64,000 bases of DNA, from contig JANSYA010000001.1 of NCBI GenBank assembly GCA_024742665.1, forward strand, positions 310,001 through 374,000. Direction: 5' to 3'. The notes under the pieces were generated by a model. It did not search any database. It had not been told where the DNA came from and worked only from the letters and a program-made list of their open reading frames with translations. Both the position numbers and the translations under genes were made by a program. Source of the DNA: a bacterium (GTDB lineage: Bacteria; Spirochaetota; Leptospiria; Leptospirales; Leptonemataceae). Below, piece by piece: positions 49,080-58,660 of the stretch (its first letter is position 1; each line of letters begins with the position of its first letter).

Positions 49080-49240
49080 GACTCCGGCGGCCCTGCCCGC
49101 GGAATACTGAGGGGCCCTGCCCGCGGACTCGGCGGGCCTTGCCCGCGGACTCGGCGGGCCTTGCCCGCGGACTCGGCGGGCCTTGCCCGCGGACTCGGCG
49201 GGCCTTGCCCGCGGACTCGGCGGGCCTTGCCCGCGGGACA
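49080..49240. repeat. 22-bp palindromic tandem repeat, five perfect copies plus flanking partial copies
   Basis: The unit GCCCGCGGACTCGGCGGGCCTT runs perfectly five times from 49119 to 49228 (starts 49119, 49141, 49163, 49185, 49207). Degenerate pieces flank it (from about 49083, and to about 49237). Each unit is a hairpin, GCCCGC-GGACTCG-GCGGGC, plus a CTT spacer. The whole lies between the phasin-like gene and the hybrid kinase. There are no spacers, so it is not a CRISPR. Confidence 0.95.
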
Positions 49241-49342
49241 CTGCGGAGGCTGTTTCGCAATCGCCGAAAATTCCTGAAATTTCAGGAAAATCCCCGGAAT
49301 AGGATTTCGCCTGGTTCGGCCTTTTCAGATCGTGCGATCTGA

Positions 49343-51238
49343 ATGCGATTCCGGGCCATCCAGCGTTCCTATTCCAGCCTGCCTTACAGTCACCGAATCT
49401 TCGTGGCCACCGCCGGGATCGTTACCGTTGCCATGACCTGCGCGGCGGTGGTGGACGTGCTGAATTCAATTCCGAGCGTCGCCGCTGTTTCCCTCGGCGG
49501 GGCCTGCGCCTTCGGCGTCCTGACCTACCTCGCTTTCCAGCGCCGCAATTTTAAGAATCTCTTCTGGGCCTTCGTAGGCCTATCGCTCGTAATCACCATT
49601 CTACAGCAGATCAATCAGGCCGGTTACGACGGGGCCGTGCCGATTATCTATATCGCGGTCGCGGTCGTTTTATTTTCGATTGCCGACCCGAGCCAGCATC
49701 GCAGAATTCTGGGCGTACTATTGGCGACGAGTCTGGGGCTTTTCGCATTCGAGGAATTGCGGCCTGATTGGCTGCAAAGCTACGCCAGCGAGTCCGCCCG
49801 TCGCCTCGATAGTTTTTTCGTAACGCTGCTCGCCGTCTTTAGCGTGTGGGGCGTCGTCGGCGGTCTGCGCCGGAATTTCGATACGGAACGGGACAAGCTC
49901 CGCGAGTCGAACGCGCGATTGCTGGAGACGGCTCGCAAGCTGCGTCGCGCCCAGCAGACGAGCGAGACAGCGACGCGAGCCCGCAAGAGTTTTCTTTCGA
50001 CCATGTCGCATGAAATTCGCACGCCGCTCAATTCGATTATCGGTCTGGCGCATTTGATTCAATCCGAAGAAGATGGGGCAGGCGCCGCTAAAAACGACGG
50101 TGCGCTTTCCAATGACGATCGCAAGTCGGTGCGGACCATTCGCTTCGCCGCCGAACATTTGCTGAGTCTGATCAACGATATTCTCGATTACAGCCGCCTC
50201 GATTCCGGCGTCGTAGAACCAGAGGCGCGCTTAATTCACGTTGAGAACTGGTTAAACGAACTGATCGAAACCTTGCGTCCGGCCGCGCAAAAAAACGGCG
50301 TGGTTTTAGAACTGCATTTACCGGAAGCCCGGCCGCTTTATATTCAAAGCGATATCTCGCGTCTGACTCAGATCCTCAGCAATCTGCTGAGTAACGCCAT
50401 GAAATTCGCGGAAGGGGGGCGGGTCGATCTGCACCTGCATACGCGCAAGTTAACGGAGATTACCTGGGATCTGTGCTTCGAAATCCGCGATACCGGCGTC
50501 GGAATTCCTGAAGATCGGCTGGAGACGATCTTCGATGAATTCACCCAGGCTGAATCGAATACCTATCGGCAATTCGGCGGCACCGGACTGGGGCTGGCGA
50601 TTGTGCGGCGACTGGTCGAGCTCTTCGGCGGCGACATTCGCGTTGAGAGCGAAGTCGGAGTCGGCAGTCGCTTTTTCGTGGATCTTGCTCTGGGCGTGGG
50701 ATCTCCGGAAAAATCCGGGCAGACCGGCGTGGAGCGAAGCGATAACGCCGAAGATTTCGGCGGCGACTCCGCTCGACAGGGACTGCCTGCGGCCGGCATG
50801 TCGCAGCCTGAAGCGCACGCTGGCGTCAACGACTCTGCGACTCTGGCCGGCCGGCTCGCGCTGATCGTCGAAGACTTTGAAATGAATCGCATTATTGCGG
50901 AGCGCTTTCTTAAGCGCTGGGGCTTAGAAGTTATGGCCGCCGAAAGCGGCGGCGCGGCGCTGGCTTTGCTGGAGGATCCGCAAAATCATGATTTGCATTT
51001 CGATGTGATTTTGATGGATATTCAAATGCCGGGTCTCGACGGCTACGAGACTACGCGTTTGATTCGCGGTCTGGGAGGAGCCAGAGCGACCGTGCCGATT
51101 CTCGCGCTGACCGCGGCGTCGCTGCCCGAAGAACGCGAGCAGGCCATCTCCGCGGGTATGAACGACTACGTGGCGAAACCCTTTCGCCCCGACGATCTGC
51201 GCCAGGCGCTGCTGCGTAATTTGCGCAGCGCGAAATGA
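49343..51238 (+). CDS. Membrane hybrid histidine kinase with receiver domain
   Basis: 631 residues. About six membrane helices in residues 18-175 (e.g. IFVATAGIVTVAMTCAAVV, FWAFVGLSLVITILQ, VPIIYIAVAVVLFSIA) form the sensor, with no large outside loop. A coiled linker follows, then His[13 protein letters not shown] (His about 223), ATPase with LSNLLSNAMKF, EIRDTGVGIP, EFTQAES and [18 protein letters not shown], then a receiver (ALIVEDFEMNR; Asp about 559 in ILMDIQMPGLDG; KPF). No output domain or phosphotransfer module is fused. Expression may be affected by the 22-base repeat array ending about 100 bases upstream. Confidence 0.92.
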   Translation: MRFRAIQRSYSSLPYSHRIFVATAGIVTVAMTCAAVVDVLNSIPSVAAVSLGGACAFGVLTYLAFQRRNFKNLFWAFVGLSLVITILQQINQAGYDGAVPIIYIAVAVVLFSIADPSQHRRILGVLLATSLGLFAFEELRPDWLQSYASESARRLDSFFVTLLAVFSVWGVVGGLRRNFDTERDKLRESNARLLETARKLRRAQQTSETATRARKSFLSTMSHEIRTPLNSIIGLAHLIQSEEDGAGAAKNDGALSNDDRKSVRTIRFAAEHLLSLINDILDYSRLDSGVVEPEARLIHVENWLNELIETLRPAAQKNGVVLELHLPEARPLYIQSDISRLTQILSNLLSNAMKFAEGGRVDLHLHTRKLTEITWDLCFEIRDTGVGIPEDRLETIFDEFTQAESNTYRQFGGTGLGLAIVRRLVELFGGDIRVESEVGVGSRFFVDLALGVGSPEKSGQTGVERSDNAEDFGGDSARQGLPAAGMSQPEAHAGVNDSATLAGRLALIVEDFEMNRIIAERFLKRWGLEVMAAESGGAALALLEDPQNHDLHFDVILMDIQMPGLDGYETTRLIRGLGGARATVPILALTAASLPEEREQAISAGMNDYVAKPFRPDDLRQALLRNLRSAK

Positions 51239-51354
51239 TGCGCGTTCTGCGCACATGTTCGAACGCTACGCGTTCTGGTTTGCCTTTGGCAAACTTTGCG
51301 CACTCTACGAGTGCTTCTGTCCGCTTGCAGCGGACGTGCGAACGCTACGCGTTC
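51239..51354. repeat. Array of six short perfect hairpins spaced about 20 bases apart
   Basis: Between convergent genes lie, in order: TGCGC-GTTCT-GCGCA (51239-51253), GAACGC-TAC-GCGTTC (51261-51275), GTTTGCC-TTT-GGCAAAC (51278-51294), GCACTC-TAC-GAGTGC (51300-51314), GTCCGC-TTGCA-GCGGAC (51319-51335), and GAACGC-TAC-GCGTTC again (51340-51354). Centres are 18-22 bases apart. The last one overlaps the stop of the glycosyltransferase. Stems differ in sequence but keep 5-7 pairs and mostly 3-5 base loops. No T-run, so not a normal terminator. Confidence 0.95.
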
Positions 51355-52583
51355 TATATCTGCCCGGTGGCGACCATTTTGTATACGGCTTCCATTCGAT
51401 CGGCGCATTTGTTGATTTCATGGTCCTGGGCGATTTCCAGGCTCTGCTTTGAAAAGCGATGGTAGGTTTCGGGATCGCCCAGCAGCTCCATTGTTTTTTC
51501 CGCGAGCGAAATATGATCGAAGGGCTCGACGATATAACCGTTGCGGTTGTGCTGGATCAGCTCCGGCAGCGCGAAGGCGTCCACGCCGATGCAGGGCAGG
51601 CCGCAGGCCGCCGCTTCCAGTACGACGAGCCCCTGGGTTTCCATTGTCGACGCCGTCAGAAACATATCGTAGCGCGGATAAACTTCCGGCAGCGTCGCGT
51701 GATCGACGAAGCCGTGGAAGACGACGTTGCTTTCGATGCCGAGCTGAGTCGCGTGAATTTTAAGCGAAGTCAGAGCGGGACCGTCGCCGTAGATATCGAG
51801 AGTCGCGCCGGGCACCTTCGGTAAGATCAGCGCGAAGGCTTTCAAAATTACGTCGCAGTTTTTTTCGTACGAGATGCGGCCGACGTGTAGAAAACGCGGC
51901 GGATTGCCGGGAGCGGTGCGCGGTTCTGATTTGAAGCGCGTGAGGTCCATGCCGTTCGATACGACTTCGATCGGCTTTTGCACGCCTTCGCGCTGGAGTT
52001 CTTCTTTAATCAAATGGCTCGGCGTTATAATCAGGCGGCCGGTTTCATACAGGCCGTTGCAGAGCTTTAAGATGATCGTCTTTTTCAGGCTCTTTTCTTT
52101 TTTGCGTTCGATCTTCTCCAGGCGCTTTTTGACTTTCTTATCGGACGCGAAGAAGTCCAGCAGCGCGTCGACTTTGAGCAATCGATAGAGCGAAACATAG
52201 GTATCCTGCTCGGAGACCAGAGTGTGATAGGTGCCGATCAGGGGCACGCCGTACATCTTCGCGGCGAGCACGCCGTACTGGCCCAGCAGTCCCGGCGTTT
52301 GAATGTGCACGAGATCCGGCTTAAAGTACGACATCGCCTTCGCGATGCGTTTTTGCGAAGGCAGCACGACCTTTACGTCGGGATACGACGGCAGCCCCGC
52401 GTTGCGAAAGCGCACGATGCGAACATTGTCCGCGAGTTCGACGGTTTCGTTTTTTTCGTACTCCGGCGCGCAGATCACGAAATTGTGGCCGCGGGCCGAG
52501 AGCAAGCGGGTGAAGTTGCCGACGGAAATGCCGACTCCGTCGATTTTGGGCAGAAAGGTGTCGGTGAAGATTACGATGTTCAT
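51354..52583 (-). CDS. GT4-family glycosyltransferase
   Basis: 409 residues. The N-terminal domain (MNIVIFTDTFLPKIDGVGISVGNFTRLLSARGH) and C-terminal domain (PPRFLHVGRISYEKNCDVILKAFALI, IYGDGPALTSLK, VVFHGFVDHATLPEVYPRYDMFLTASTMETQGLVVLEAAACGLPCIGVDAFALPELI) form the GT-B fold of family GT4, with the E-x7-E region (METQGLVVLEA). Related enzymes make glycolipids such as mannosyl- or glucosyl-diacylglycerol. A basic coiled stretch (KKVKKRLEKIERKKEKSLKK) at about 150-170 suggests membrane contact. Its stop lies in the sixth hairpin of the array. Confidence 0.9.
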   Translation of the reverse strand: MNIVIFTDTFLPKIDGVGISVGNFTRLLSARGHNFVICAPEYEKNETVELADNVRIVRFRNAGLPSYPDVKVVLPSQKRIAKAMSYFKPDLVHIQTPGLLGQYGVLAAKMYGVPLIGTYHTLVSEQDTYVSLYRLLKVDALLDFFASDKKVKKRLEKIERKKEKSLKKTIILKLCNGLYETGRLIITPSHLIKEELQREGVQKPIEVVSNGMDLTRFKSEPRTAPGNPPRFLHVGRISYEKNCDVILKAFALILPKVPGATLDIYGDGPALTSLKIHATQLGIESNVVFHGFVDHATLPEVYPRYDMFLTASTMETQGLVVLEAAACGLPCIGVDAFALPELIQHNRNGYIVEPFDHISLAEKTMELLGDPETYHRFSKQSLEIAQDHEINKCADRMEAVYKMVATGQI

Positions 52584-52587
52584 AAAT

Positions 52588-53178
52588 TCATTGTGCCTGT
52601 GTTGTGTTTGCTTCGGAGTTCGCTGATGGGTTCCGCCGGTTTTCGCTTTCGCTCGCGCCGGTGTCGCTATCTTTTATTTCGTCGGCGGAATCATTTTCCG
52701 GCGCGGCTTTCGCGGGAGGATTGCCCGCGCGAAAGGCTTCGCGGATTGGATCCAGCTCCCGGTTCAGCGGTTCTTCGTAATAGAGTCGCGAGTGAATGCG
52801 CATTCCTGTATATAAAATTAATACCAGGCCGACCGCGATCAAACTGAAACGCGCCGCGCGCCAGGCTCGCCGGGTCGTGCCGCGCCGGGCGATCCATTCA
52901 CGGCTGAAGCGCCGGGGTTCCGCCGCGGTCTCCGCCGCTTCGCCCGTGGGTTTGATTTCCGAACCGGGGGCGCCGCTTGCGGCCGCGGCGGGATAGAGAC
53001 CCAGCACAAGCAGCGAGAGCAGCAGAACGCTCAGGCCCAGACCGGTGACGATCGGATACAGAATCGGCAAAACGGCCAGACAGAGGCTCAGAATCGCGAG
53101 AATCTGCAGCAGATGAGCCGCAATGCCAAGAACCGGTCGCACGGATTGGAGGGTGGATCGAAGGCGAGCCGGCGGCAA
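52588..53178 (-). CDS. Small membrane protein of unknown function
   Basis: 196 residues as read from TTG 53178; GTG 53142 is as plausible. Two hydrophobic helices close together (IAAHLLQILAILSLCLAVLPIL and LSVLLLSLLVLGLYPAAAA), a cytoplasmic Glu/Arg-rich loop, a third helix (FSLIAVGLVLILYTGM), and a Ser/Asn/Glu-rich low-complexity tail. Nothing recognised. Its stop is five bases before the glycosyltransferase start, so they form an operon. Confidence 0.5.
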   Translation of the reverse strand: MPPARLRSTLQSVRPVLGIAAHLLQILAILSLCLAVLPILYPIVTGLGLSVLLLSLLVLGLYPAAAASGAPGSEIKPTGEAAETAAEPRRFSREWIARRGTTRRAWRAARFSLIAVGLVLILYTGMRIHSRLYYEEPLNRELDPIREAFRAGNPPAKAAPENDSADEIKDSDTGASESENRRNPSANSEANTTQAQ

Positions 53179-53239
53179 GTGTTTTTGCGATTGGGGTTGC
53201 CCGCTCCGCCGCGTCCTCCGGGGTCCGCCTGGTAGTACC

Positions 53240-53272
53240 TTGACACGGCCGGCTCGTCGGGCCGTGTATACC
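53240..53272 (+). promoter_or_regulatory. tpx promoter region with inverted repeat
   Basis: TTGACA (53240-53245) is a perfect -35 box. GTGTAT (53264-53269, spacing 18) is the likely -10. ACACGGCC-N9-GGCCGTGT (53243-53267) is a dyad overlapping both, so a repressor site or leader hairpin is likely. No T-run. Confidence 0.5.
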
Positions 53273-53300
53273 GGAGAACGGTAGATATAGGAGTAAGAAT

Positions 53301-53810
53301 ATGGCCCAGGTAAATCTGAAAGGGAACCCCTTTCAGTTAGCAGGCGAAATGCCGAAAGTCGGCGACGCCGCTCCCGATTTCAAAGTCGTCAAAGACGATA
53401 TGTCCGAAGTCAGCTTAAAAGACTTCGCAGGCAAGAATAAAGTTCTCGTAGCAGTTCCCAGTCTGGATACGCCGGTTTGCCAGAAAGAAACCCGCGAATT
53501 CAACGCAAAAGCTTCCGGCATGAAAGATACGGCGGTAATCGTCGTCTCCGGCGATTTGCCCTTCGCAATGAAACGTTTCTGTTCAACCGAAGGTCTTTCG
53601 GATGTCGTCACCGGATCGCAGTATCGCGATTTTAATTTTTCGAAAGCCTACGGCACCCATCTGGCGGAAGGACCTCTGGCGGGCCTCTCGGCGCGCGCGG
53701 TGTTCGTCGTCGATAAAAACGACAAGGTCGTCTACAGCGAGCTGGTTCCGGACATTACGGAAGAGCCGAAGTACGATCAGGTCCTGGACGCGGTCTCGAA
53801 ACTGGGTTGA
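53301..53810 (+). CDS. tpx: Thiol peroxidase
   Basis: 169 residues, full Tpx length. It reduces hydroperoxides with thioredoxin in the periplasm or cytoplasm. The peroxidatic Cys60 is in [11 protein letters not shown] and the resolving Cys94 in MKRFCSTEG, the Tpx (atypical 2-Cys) spacing. [22 protein letters not shown] and [17 protein letters not shown] are family blocks. AGGAGT precedes ATG 53301. The TTG of the next gene overlaps its stop. Confidence 0.96.
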   Translation: MAQVNLKGNPFQLAGEMPKVGDAAPDFKVVKDDMSEVSLKDFAGKNKVLVAVPSLDTPVCQKETREFNAKASGMKDTAVIVVSGDLPFAMKRFCSTEGLSDVVTGSQYRDFNFSKAYGTHLAEGPLAGLSARAVFVVDKNDKVVYSELVPDITEEPKYDQVLDAVSKLG

Positions 53811-54454
53811 GTTCCGAACTTACAAAAACTTCCGGTTTTGCACCCGGCGGCGTGGCGAAGTCTTTCGCCGCGTCGCTGCAGTGGCTGGCGGCAATCTTTC
53901 GCGGCCCCGAAGCGGCGGCCCGGGGGTTTTTGCGTTCCGATCAGGGCAGCGCCCTGCATCTGTTTTTATTTTATCACGCGCCGCTGCTCGCGATTTTTCC
54001 TCTCGCGGGTCTGCTGTGTCCGGCCGTGCATCTCGGCTTCGGTCGCTTTTCATTCGCGCTACAGATCGTGGCGCCGCTTGTGCTCGTAATCGGCGCGCTG
54101 CTTTTCGCGGCGATCTTCGATCAGATCGCGCGCTTCGCGCAGCATCCTCGCATGGAAGCCAGCGCCGACGAAGTGCGCGCAAAAAACCTGGCCTTGTTTC
54201 TGCATTTGCCCCTGTCCGCGACGGGTATCTTTTTCTTGTTCCATCCGGTCCTGGGCTTCTTGATGCTGCTGGCGGCGCTCGCGTACTGCCTGTGGATTTC
54301 GATCGAGGTCTCCGCGATCTATTATGAACGCAGTCGGGCGCGAGTGCTGGTCTATATGATCAACGCGGCATTGCTGGGGATCGTACCTCTGGCGCTCATG
54401 ACCTTTTTGGGGAATCTGCTGCGTAATATCAGTTATATACAAAAGCTTCTTTAA
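53807..54454 (+). CDS. Yip1-like membrane protein of unknown function
   Basis: 215 residues from TTG 53807, overlapping the tpx stop (TTGA). About five helices: [83 protein letters not shown] and [19 protein letters not shown]. The YIP1-type signature is only suggestive ([19 protein letters not shown] before the first helix). Function unknown; co-transcription with tpx is likely. Confidence 0.55.
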   Translation: MSSELTKTSGFAPGGVAKSFAASLQWLAAIFRGPEAAARGFLRSDQGSALHLFLFYHAPLLAIFPLAGLLCPAVHLGFGRFSFALQIVAPLVLVIGALLFAAIFDQIARFAQHPRMEASADEVRAKNLALFLHLPLSATGIFFLFHPVLGFLMLLAALAYCLWISIEVSAIYYERSRARVLVYMINAALLGIVPLALMTFLGNLLRNISYIQKLL

Positions 54455-54492
54455 TTATTAAGTAAATTTTAAGAATCAATCGGGCGGTCCGC

Positions 54493-56031
54493 ATGCATAT
54501 TCATCTCACAGGAGTCGGGGGCGTCGCCATGGGCAACCTGGCTGCGATGCTCAAGCAAAGCGGACATACTGTGACCGGTTCCGACGGTCCGCTGTATCCG
54601 CCCATGTCCGATAAGCTGCGCGATTGGGGGATCCCCGTGCGGGCTTTCGACGAACGCAATATTCGCCGCACCTCGGGCGCCGGCGCCCACGTCGACCTGG
54701 TCGTGATCGGCAACGCGATTTCGCGGGGCAACGCCGAAGTCGAATACGTTTTGAACGAACGCGTGCCGTACATGAGTATGGCCGCGGCTCTGTCCGAGTT
54801 TTATTTGAAAGACAAAGAGGTGATCGTCGTCGCGGGCACGCACGGCAAGACCACCACGACCTTTTTGATCGATCATTTGATCGCGGCGGGGGGGACTCCC
54901 CCCGGTCTCTTCGCGGGCGGCGTGCGCGGGGACGGCATGGACGGCTGGCGGGTTTCGCCGAAGAGCCCCTACTTCGTGATCGAAGGCGACGAGTACGATA
55001 CGGCCTTCTTCGATAAGTCCGCGAAATTTTTGCACTATCGCCCGCGCTATCTGGTCGTGACCTCGATTGAATTCGATCACGCCGATATTTACGATAACGA
55101 ACGATTGTATCGCCGGAGCTTCGAACGTCTGCTGCGCCTGGTGCCGTCGGCCGGATTGGTCGTGGCTTTCGCCGCCGATAAAGGCGTGCGCGAAACTTTG
55201 GCCGGTTACGATTATTCCGACGTGCAATGGTACGCGTCGCCGGACTATGTAAAAAAATCCATGCGATCCGGTTCCGGTCGCGCCGGGCTGCGTCTGGCGG
55301 GCGGGCTGTTCTCGTTTCAACGCGACGGCCGCCGCGTCGACTTCGACTGTCCGGGCCAGGTCGATCGCTTCGCTTTGCTGGGCGATTATAATACTGCGAA
55401 CGCGCTCGCGGCGAGCCTGGTGGCGAAGCGGGTCGGCGTCGCCGAGACCGCGATCGTCGGAGCCCTGACTGATTTTCCCGGCGTGCTGCGTCGCCAGCAG
55501 ATTCGCCTGGACCGGGTGGCGACGAAGCAGAGCGGGTCGCCGCTGACATTTATCGAAGATTTCGCGCATCATCCGACGGCGGTGGCCGCGACCATCGCCG
55601 CGGTTCGCGAAGCCTATGCCGGACGTACCCTGCATGTTTTATTCGAGCCGAGAAGCGCTACGAGTCATCGTAATATTTTCCAGCGCCGCTACGCGACGGC
55701 TTTTCGCAAAGCTCACTGCGTGTACTTAGCCGACATCTTCAATAAAAAGAAAGTGCCGCCGGCCGATCGTCTGGACGTGCGGGCCATCGTCGCCGAGCTG
55801 CGGAAAAAGCGCACTGCGACGACGACTCGCGCCGGCAAAAAGAAGGCCGGCTCCCGCGCGGCGAAATCGCAATCCGCAGTCGAATTCGGCAAAGATCCGG
55901 ACGCGCTGTTCGCGAAGTTTCGCAAGAATTTTCGCAGCACGCCCGGCGGCGGCGACGTCGTGCTCGTACTTTCGAACGGAGCTTTCGGCGGCATCTATAC
56001 AAAACTGGACGAGTATCTGTCGGCCCTGTAA
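54493..56031 (+). CDS. mpl: UDP-N-acetylmuramate:L-alanyl-gamma-D-glutamyl-meso-diaminopimelate ligase
   Basis: 512 residues. Mpl re-attaches recycled tripeptide to UDP-MurNAc, saving murein fragments. The Mur ligase layout is complete: [32 protein letters not shown] (the Mpl-specific YPPMS), the P-loop [13 protein letters not shown] (115-123), [21 protein letters not shown] and DFAHHPTA. Residues about 425-460 hold an unusual Lys/Arg/Ala/Thr-rich insertion ([20 protein letters not shown]) absent from typical Mpl. It is the first gene of a tight run; the next ATG is five bases past the stop. Confidence 0.93.
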   Translation: MHIHLTGVGGVAMGNLAAMLKQSGHTVTGSDGPLYPPMSDKLRDWGIPVRAFDERNIRRTSGAGAHVDLVVIGNAISRGNAEVEYVLNERVPYMSMAAALSEFYLKDKEVIVVAGTHGKTTTTFLIDHLIAAGGTPPGLFAGGVRGDGMDGWRVSPKSPYFVIEGDEYDTAFFDKSAKFLHYRPRYLVVTSIEFDHADIYDNERLYRRSFERLLRLVPSAGLVVAFAADKGVRETLAGYDYSDVQWYASPDYVKKSMRSGSGRAGLRLAGGLFSFQRDGRRVDFDCPGQVDRFALLGDYNTANALAASLVAKRVGVAETAIVGALTDFPGVLRRQQIRLDRVATKQSGSPLTFIEDFAHHPTAVAATIAAVREAYAGRTLHVLFEPRSATSHRNIFQRRYATAFRKAHCVYLADIFNKKKVPPADRLDVRAIVAELRKKRTATTTRAGKKKAGSRAAKSQSAVEFGKDPDALFAKFRKNFRSTPGGGDVVLVLSNGAFGGIYTKLDEYLSAL

Positions 56032-56035
56032 TCGA

Positions 56036-58657
56036 ATGAATATTATGCAGCGTCGCGAATATTCTGGCCGGAGCCGCGGATTCATAGCCCGCATTTCGCT
56101 GTGCCTGGTCGTCGCCGGAATATTTTTGACGGCCTGCGACGTTTCCGACTCGATTCAATCCCGGGTGGATCCGGTCGATCGAGAGTCGCTGCGATTGGAC
56201 GCGTTTCCCGCCCGGGTTTCGCTCGCCGGACATATCGAATACGCTGTGGATCCGGAGGGCTCGCGTTCAGTCGATGAAATCGCCCGGAGCGCGGAGTGGC
56301 GGGTGGCGCCCGGCGCGGAACACCCCGGCTTCGGATTCACCGACGCCGCGTACTGGATTCGTCTGCGAGTTCAAAACGACGGCCGCGAAAGCGTCGACTG
56401 GTTTTTGCAGCAGAGCTATCCTCTGATTGATTCCCTGACGCTATACGAACCGCGGCGGGCGGCGAAGGCTTTCGGATCCACCGGAATTGCCGGCGCGCAG
56501 AAGTGGCGGATAACGCAAACCGGAGATCGCCTTGCCTTTGATCAGCGACCCGTGCCGCATCGTTCGTTGATGTTCGCGCTGAATACGCCGCCTGGATTTT
56601 CAGACTGGATCTATTTGCGCTTTCAGTCGTCCGGTTCGATGAGCATCATCCTGCATGCCGCGGATCCCGAGAGCTTTCGTCGCGCCGACGAACGCGCGGC
56701 GGCCTTTCTCTGGCTGTACTATGGTCTGATTCTAGCGATTCTATTGTACAGTCTGTTCATCTTCGTGTCTCTGCGCAGTCCGAGTCACGGTTATTTCGTC
56801 GTTCACACTTTCTTTCTTTTGATTTTCGTCAGCTCTTTGAGCGGCGTCGCCAATCAATATCTGTGGCCGCAGTCGGTGTGGCTCGCGAACGTCGCGACGC
56901 CGATGTCCCTGGGATTGTTGGGCGCCGCCCTGCTGCAGTTCGGCCGCAGTTTTATTCGATTGAGAACGCTGTCGGTTTTTTGGGACCGGGTCTATCTCGT
57001 GTTTCTGGCGGCCCTCGGCGTGGCCGTCTTGAGCGCCCCGTTCATCGAATACAAATACAGCATCGTAATCATATCGGCGCTGAACAATATCGGAATCGTG
57101 GTATGCGTGCTGATCGCCATTCCCTATCTGGCGATTCGCAAAAAATCGCGCGAAGCTCGCATCGCCCTCGCTGCGATGTTCGGACTGATGTTCGGCGCCG
57201 CGCTGAATTTCTTGCAAACCTTTGGATTCATTCCCGCGAGCGAGCTAAACGAATTCAGCTATGCGATCGGCTGGGTGCTGGCTTCGATTGTATTGTCTTT
57301 CGGCCTGGCCGATCAGATTCATATATTGCGCCGGCAGCTGGCCGGATTGAACGCCGCGCTTGAGAAGAAAGTCCGCGTGCGTACGGCGGATCTGGACCGG
57401 GCGCGAATCCAGGCGGAGAACGCGAATCGTTCCAAAAGCGAATTCCTGGCGAATATGAGTCACGAGATTCGCACGCCGATGAACGCGATTCTCGGCATGG
57501 CGGAAATGATCGGCGATCCGAAGACGCCGGCGCGTCTCGAAGAGCAGCAAAAATATCTGGGGATATTGCGCGGGGCGGGCGAGACGCTGCTTGGATTGAT
57601 CGACGATATCCTGGATCTTTCGAAGATCGAGGCCGGGCGCATTGAACTGGAATTCGGTCCCGTGAATTTACGCGCGCTGGCGAGCGGCGTCGTCGACATG
57701 TTTCAGCCCGCGGCGACCGAAAAGAAATTGGAGCTGAGTCTGGACGTCGCTCACGACACGCCCGCCGCTCTGCGATCTGACGCGAACCGCCTGCGCCAGA
57801 TTCTCGTAAACTTAATCGGAAACGCGATTAAGTTTACGGACGCCGGGGCGGTGCGCGTAACGATTCGGCCGGAAGCAAACGGGGACGGGGTGGAATTCTC
57901 GGTCGTCGATACCGGTCCGGGAATTCCCCCGGATCAGCAGGCGCTGATTTTCGAAGCTTTCGTCCAGGCGGATTCGTCTACGACCAGGCGTTTCGGCGGA
58001 ACCGGCCTGGGCCTGGCGATCAGTCGTCAACTGACCGAGTTGCTCGGCGGCGCTCTGGCCCTGGATAGTAACTCAGGCAGCGGCCCGGAAGGCGGCAGTC
58101 GTTTCTATTTTTCATTGCCCCTGGCCGGCCCGCGCGGAGCGAAAAGCGGTGCGCAATCAAAGACGCTCGGAGCGGGCGGAAACGACGAGGCCGGGCTCGC
58201 CGTTTCGGATAACGAAAGTCGCAGCGCATCTTTGTTCGCCCGGAGCACGAATGACAGCGGAGAGGCTATCGCGCGGCGCGAAAAGATTTTACGCATCCTC
58301 CTGGTTGAAGACAATTCGGACAATCGCGCGCTGATCGAAGCCTTTCTGAAAACCACGGACTGGCAATTGGACTTCGCGACGAACGGCCGGGAAGGCGTAG
58401 AACAATTTCGCGCCGCCGCGTACGATCTCGTGCTAATGGATATGCAAATGCCCGTTCTCGACGGTTATGAAGCGACGCGCCGCATCCGCGCATACGAAAC
58501 GCAGGAGTCGCGGCCCCCGACTCCGATCGTCGCCCTGACGGCCCACGCCATGCAGGAAGCCATCGCCGAAAGTCTGGCGGCCGGCTGCGACGGTCATTTG
58601 AGCAAACCGATTCGAAAATCCGATTTACTCGCGGCGATCGAAAAATATACCCTCTGA
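56036..58657 (+). CDS. Hybrid histidine kinase with lipoprotein 7TMR-DISM sensor and receiver
   Basis: 873 residues. Signal peptide with lipobox FLTACD (about Cys33). A 7TMR-DISM extracellular domain (about 65-215; [18 protein letters not shown] is its signature), seven helices (about 230-430), a coiled coil, His[13 protein letters not shown] (His about 476), ATPase with [27 protein letters not shown] and [18 protein letters not shown], and a receiver with EDNSDNR and phospho-Asp about 802 ([11 protein letters not shown]). It is third of its type in the window but placed in a run with mpl and LOG, so it may be tied to wall metabolism. Confidence 0.92.
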   Translation: MNIMQRREYSGRSRGFIARISLCLVVAGIFLTACDVSDSIQSRVDPVDRESLRLDAFPARVSLAGHIEYAVDPEGSRSVDEIARSAEWRVAPGAEHPGFGFTDAAYWIRLRVQNDGRESVDWFLQQSYPLIDSLTLYEPRRAAKAFGSTGIAGAQKWRITQTGDRLAFDQRPVPHRSLMFALNTPPGFSDWIYLRFQSSGSMSIILHAADPESFRRADERAAAFLWLYYGLILAILLYSLFIFVSLRSPSHGYFVVHTFFLLIFVSSLSGVANQYLWPQSVWLANVATPMSLGLLGAALLQFGRSFIRLRTLSVFWDRVYLVFLAALGVAVLSAPFIEYKYSIVIISALNNIGIVVCVLIAIPYLAIRKKSREARIALAAMFGLMFGAALNFLQTFGFIPASELNEFSYAIGWVLASIVLSFGLADQIHILRRQLAGLNAALEKKVRVRTADLDRARIQAENANRSKSEFLANMSHEIRTPMNAILGMAEMIGDPKTPARLEEQQKYLGILRGAGETLLGLIDDILDLSKIEAGRIELEFGPVNLRALASGVVDMFQPAATEKKLELSLDVAHDTPAALRSDANRLRQILVNLIGNAIKFTDAGAVRVTIRPEANGDGVEFSVVDTGPGIPPDQQALIFEAFVQADSSTTRRFGGTGLGLAISRQLTELLGGALALDSNSGSGPEGGSRFYFSLPLAGPRGAKSGAQSKTLGAGGNDEAGLAVSDNESRSASLFARSTNDSGEAIARREKILRILLVEDNSDNRALIEAFLKTTDWQLDFATNGREGVEQFRAAAYDLVLMDMQMPVLDGYEATRRIRAYETQESRPPTPIVALTAHAMQEAIAESLAAGCDGHLSKPIRKSDLLAAIEKYTL

Positions 58658-58660
58658 TTT

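Noticed and set aside
49119..49228. CRISPR-like tandem repeat
   Set aside because: Units follow each other without unique spacers and no cas genes are present.
48786..49241. Arg/Pro-rich open frame on the minus strand through the 22-bp repeat
   Set aside because: Made of translated repeat and antisense of the phasin-like gene; a GC-rich palindromic repeat is open in several frames.
51239..51354. Hairpin array as a CRISPR or a simple terminator
   Set aside because: Stems differ in sequence, no spacers of constant length and no T-run; it does not fit either class.
54469..55635. 388-residue open frame antisense to mpl
   Set aside because: Shadow of the mpl coding frame; the mpl product has all Mur-ligase motifs, the antisense product has none.
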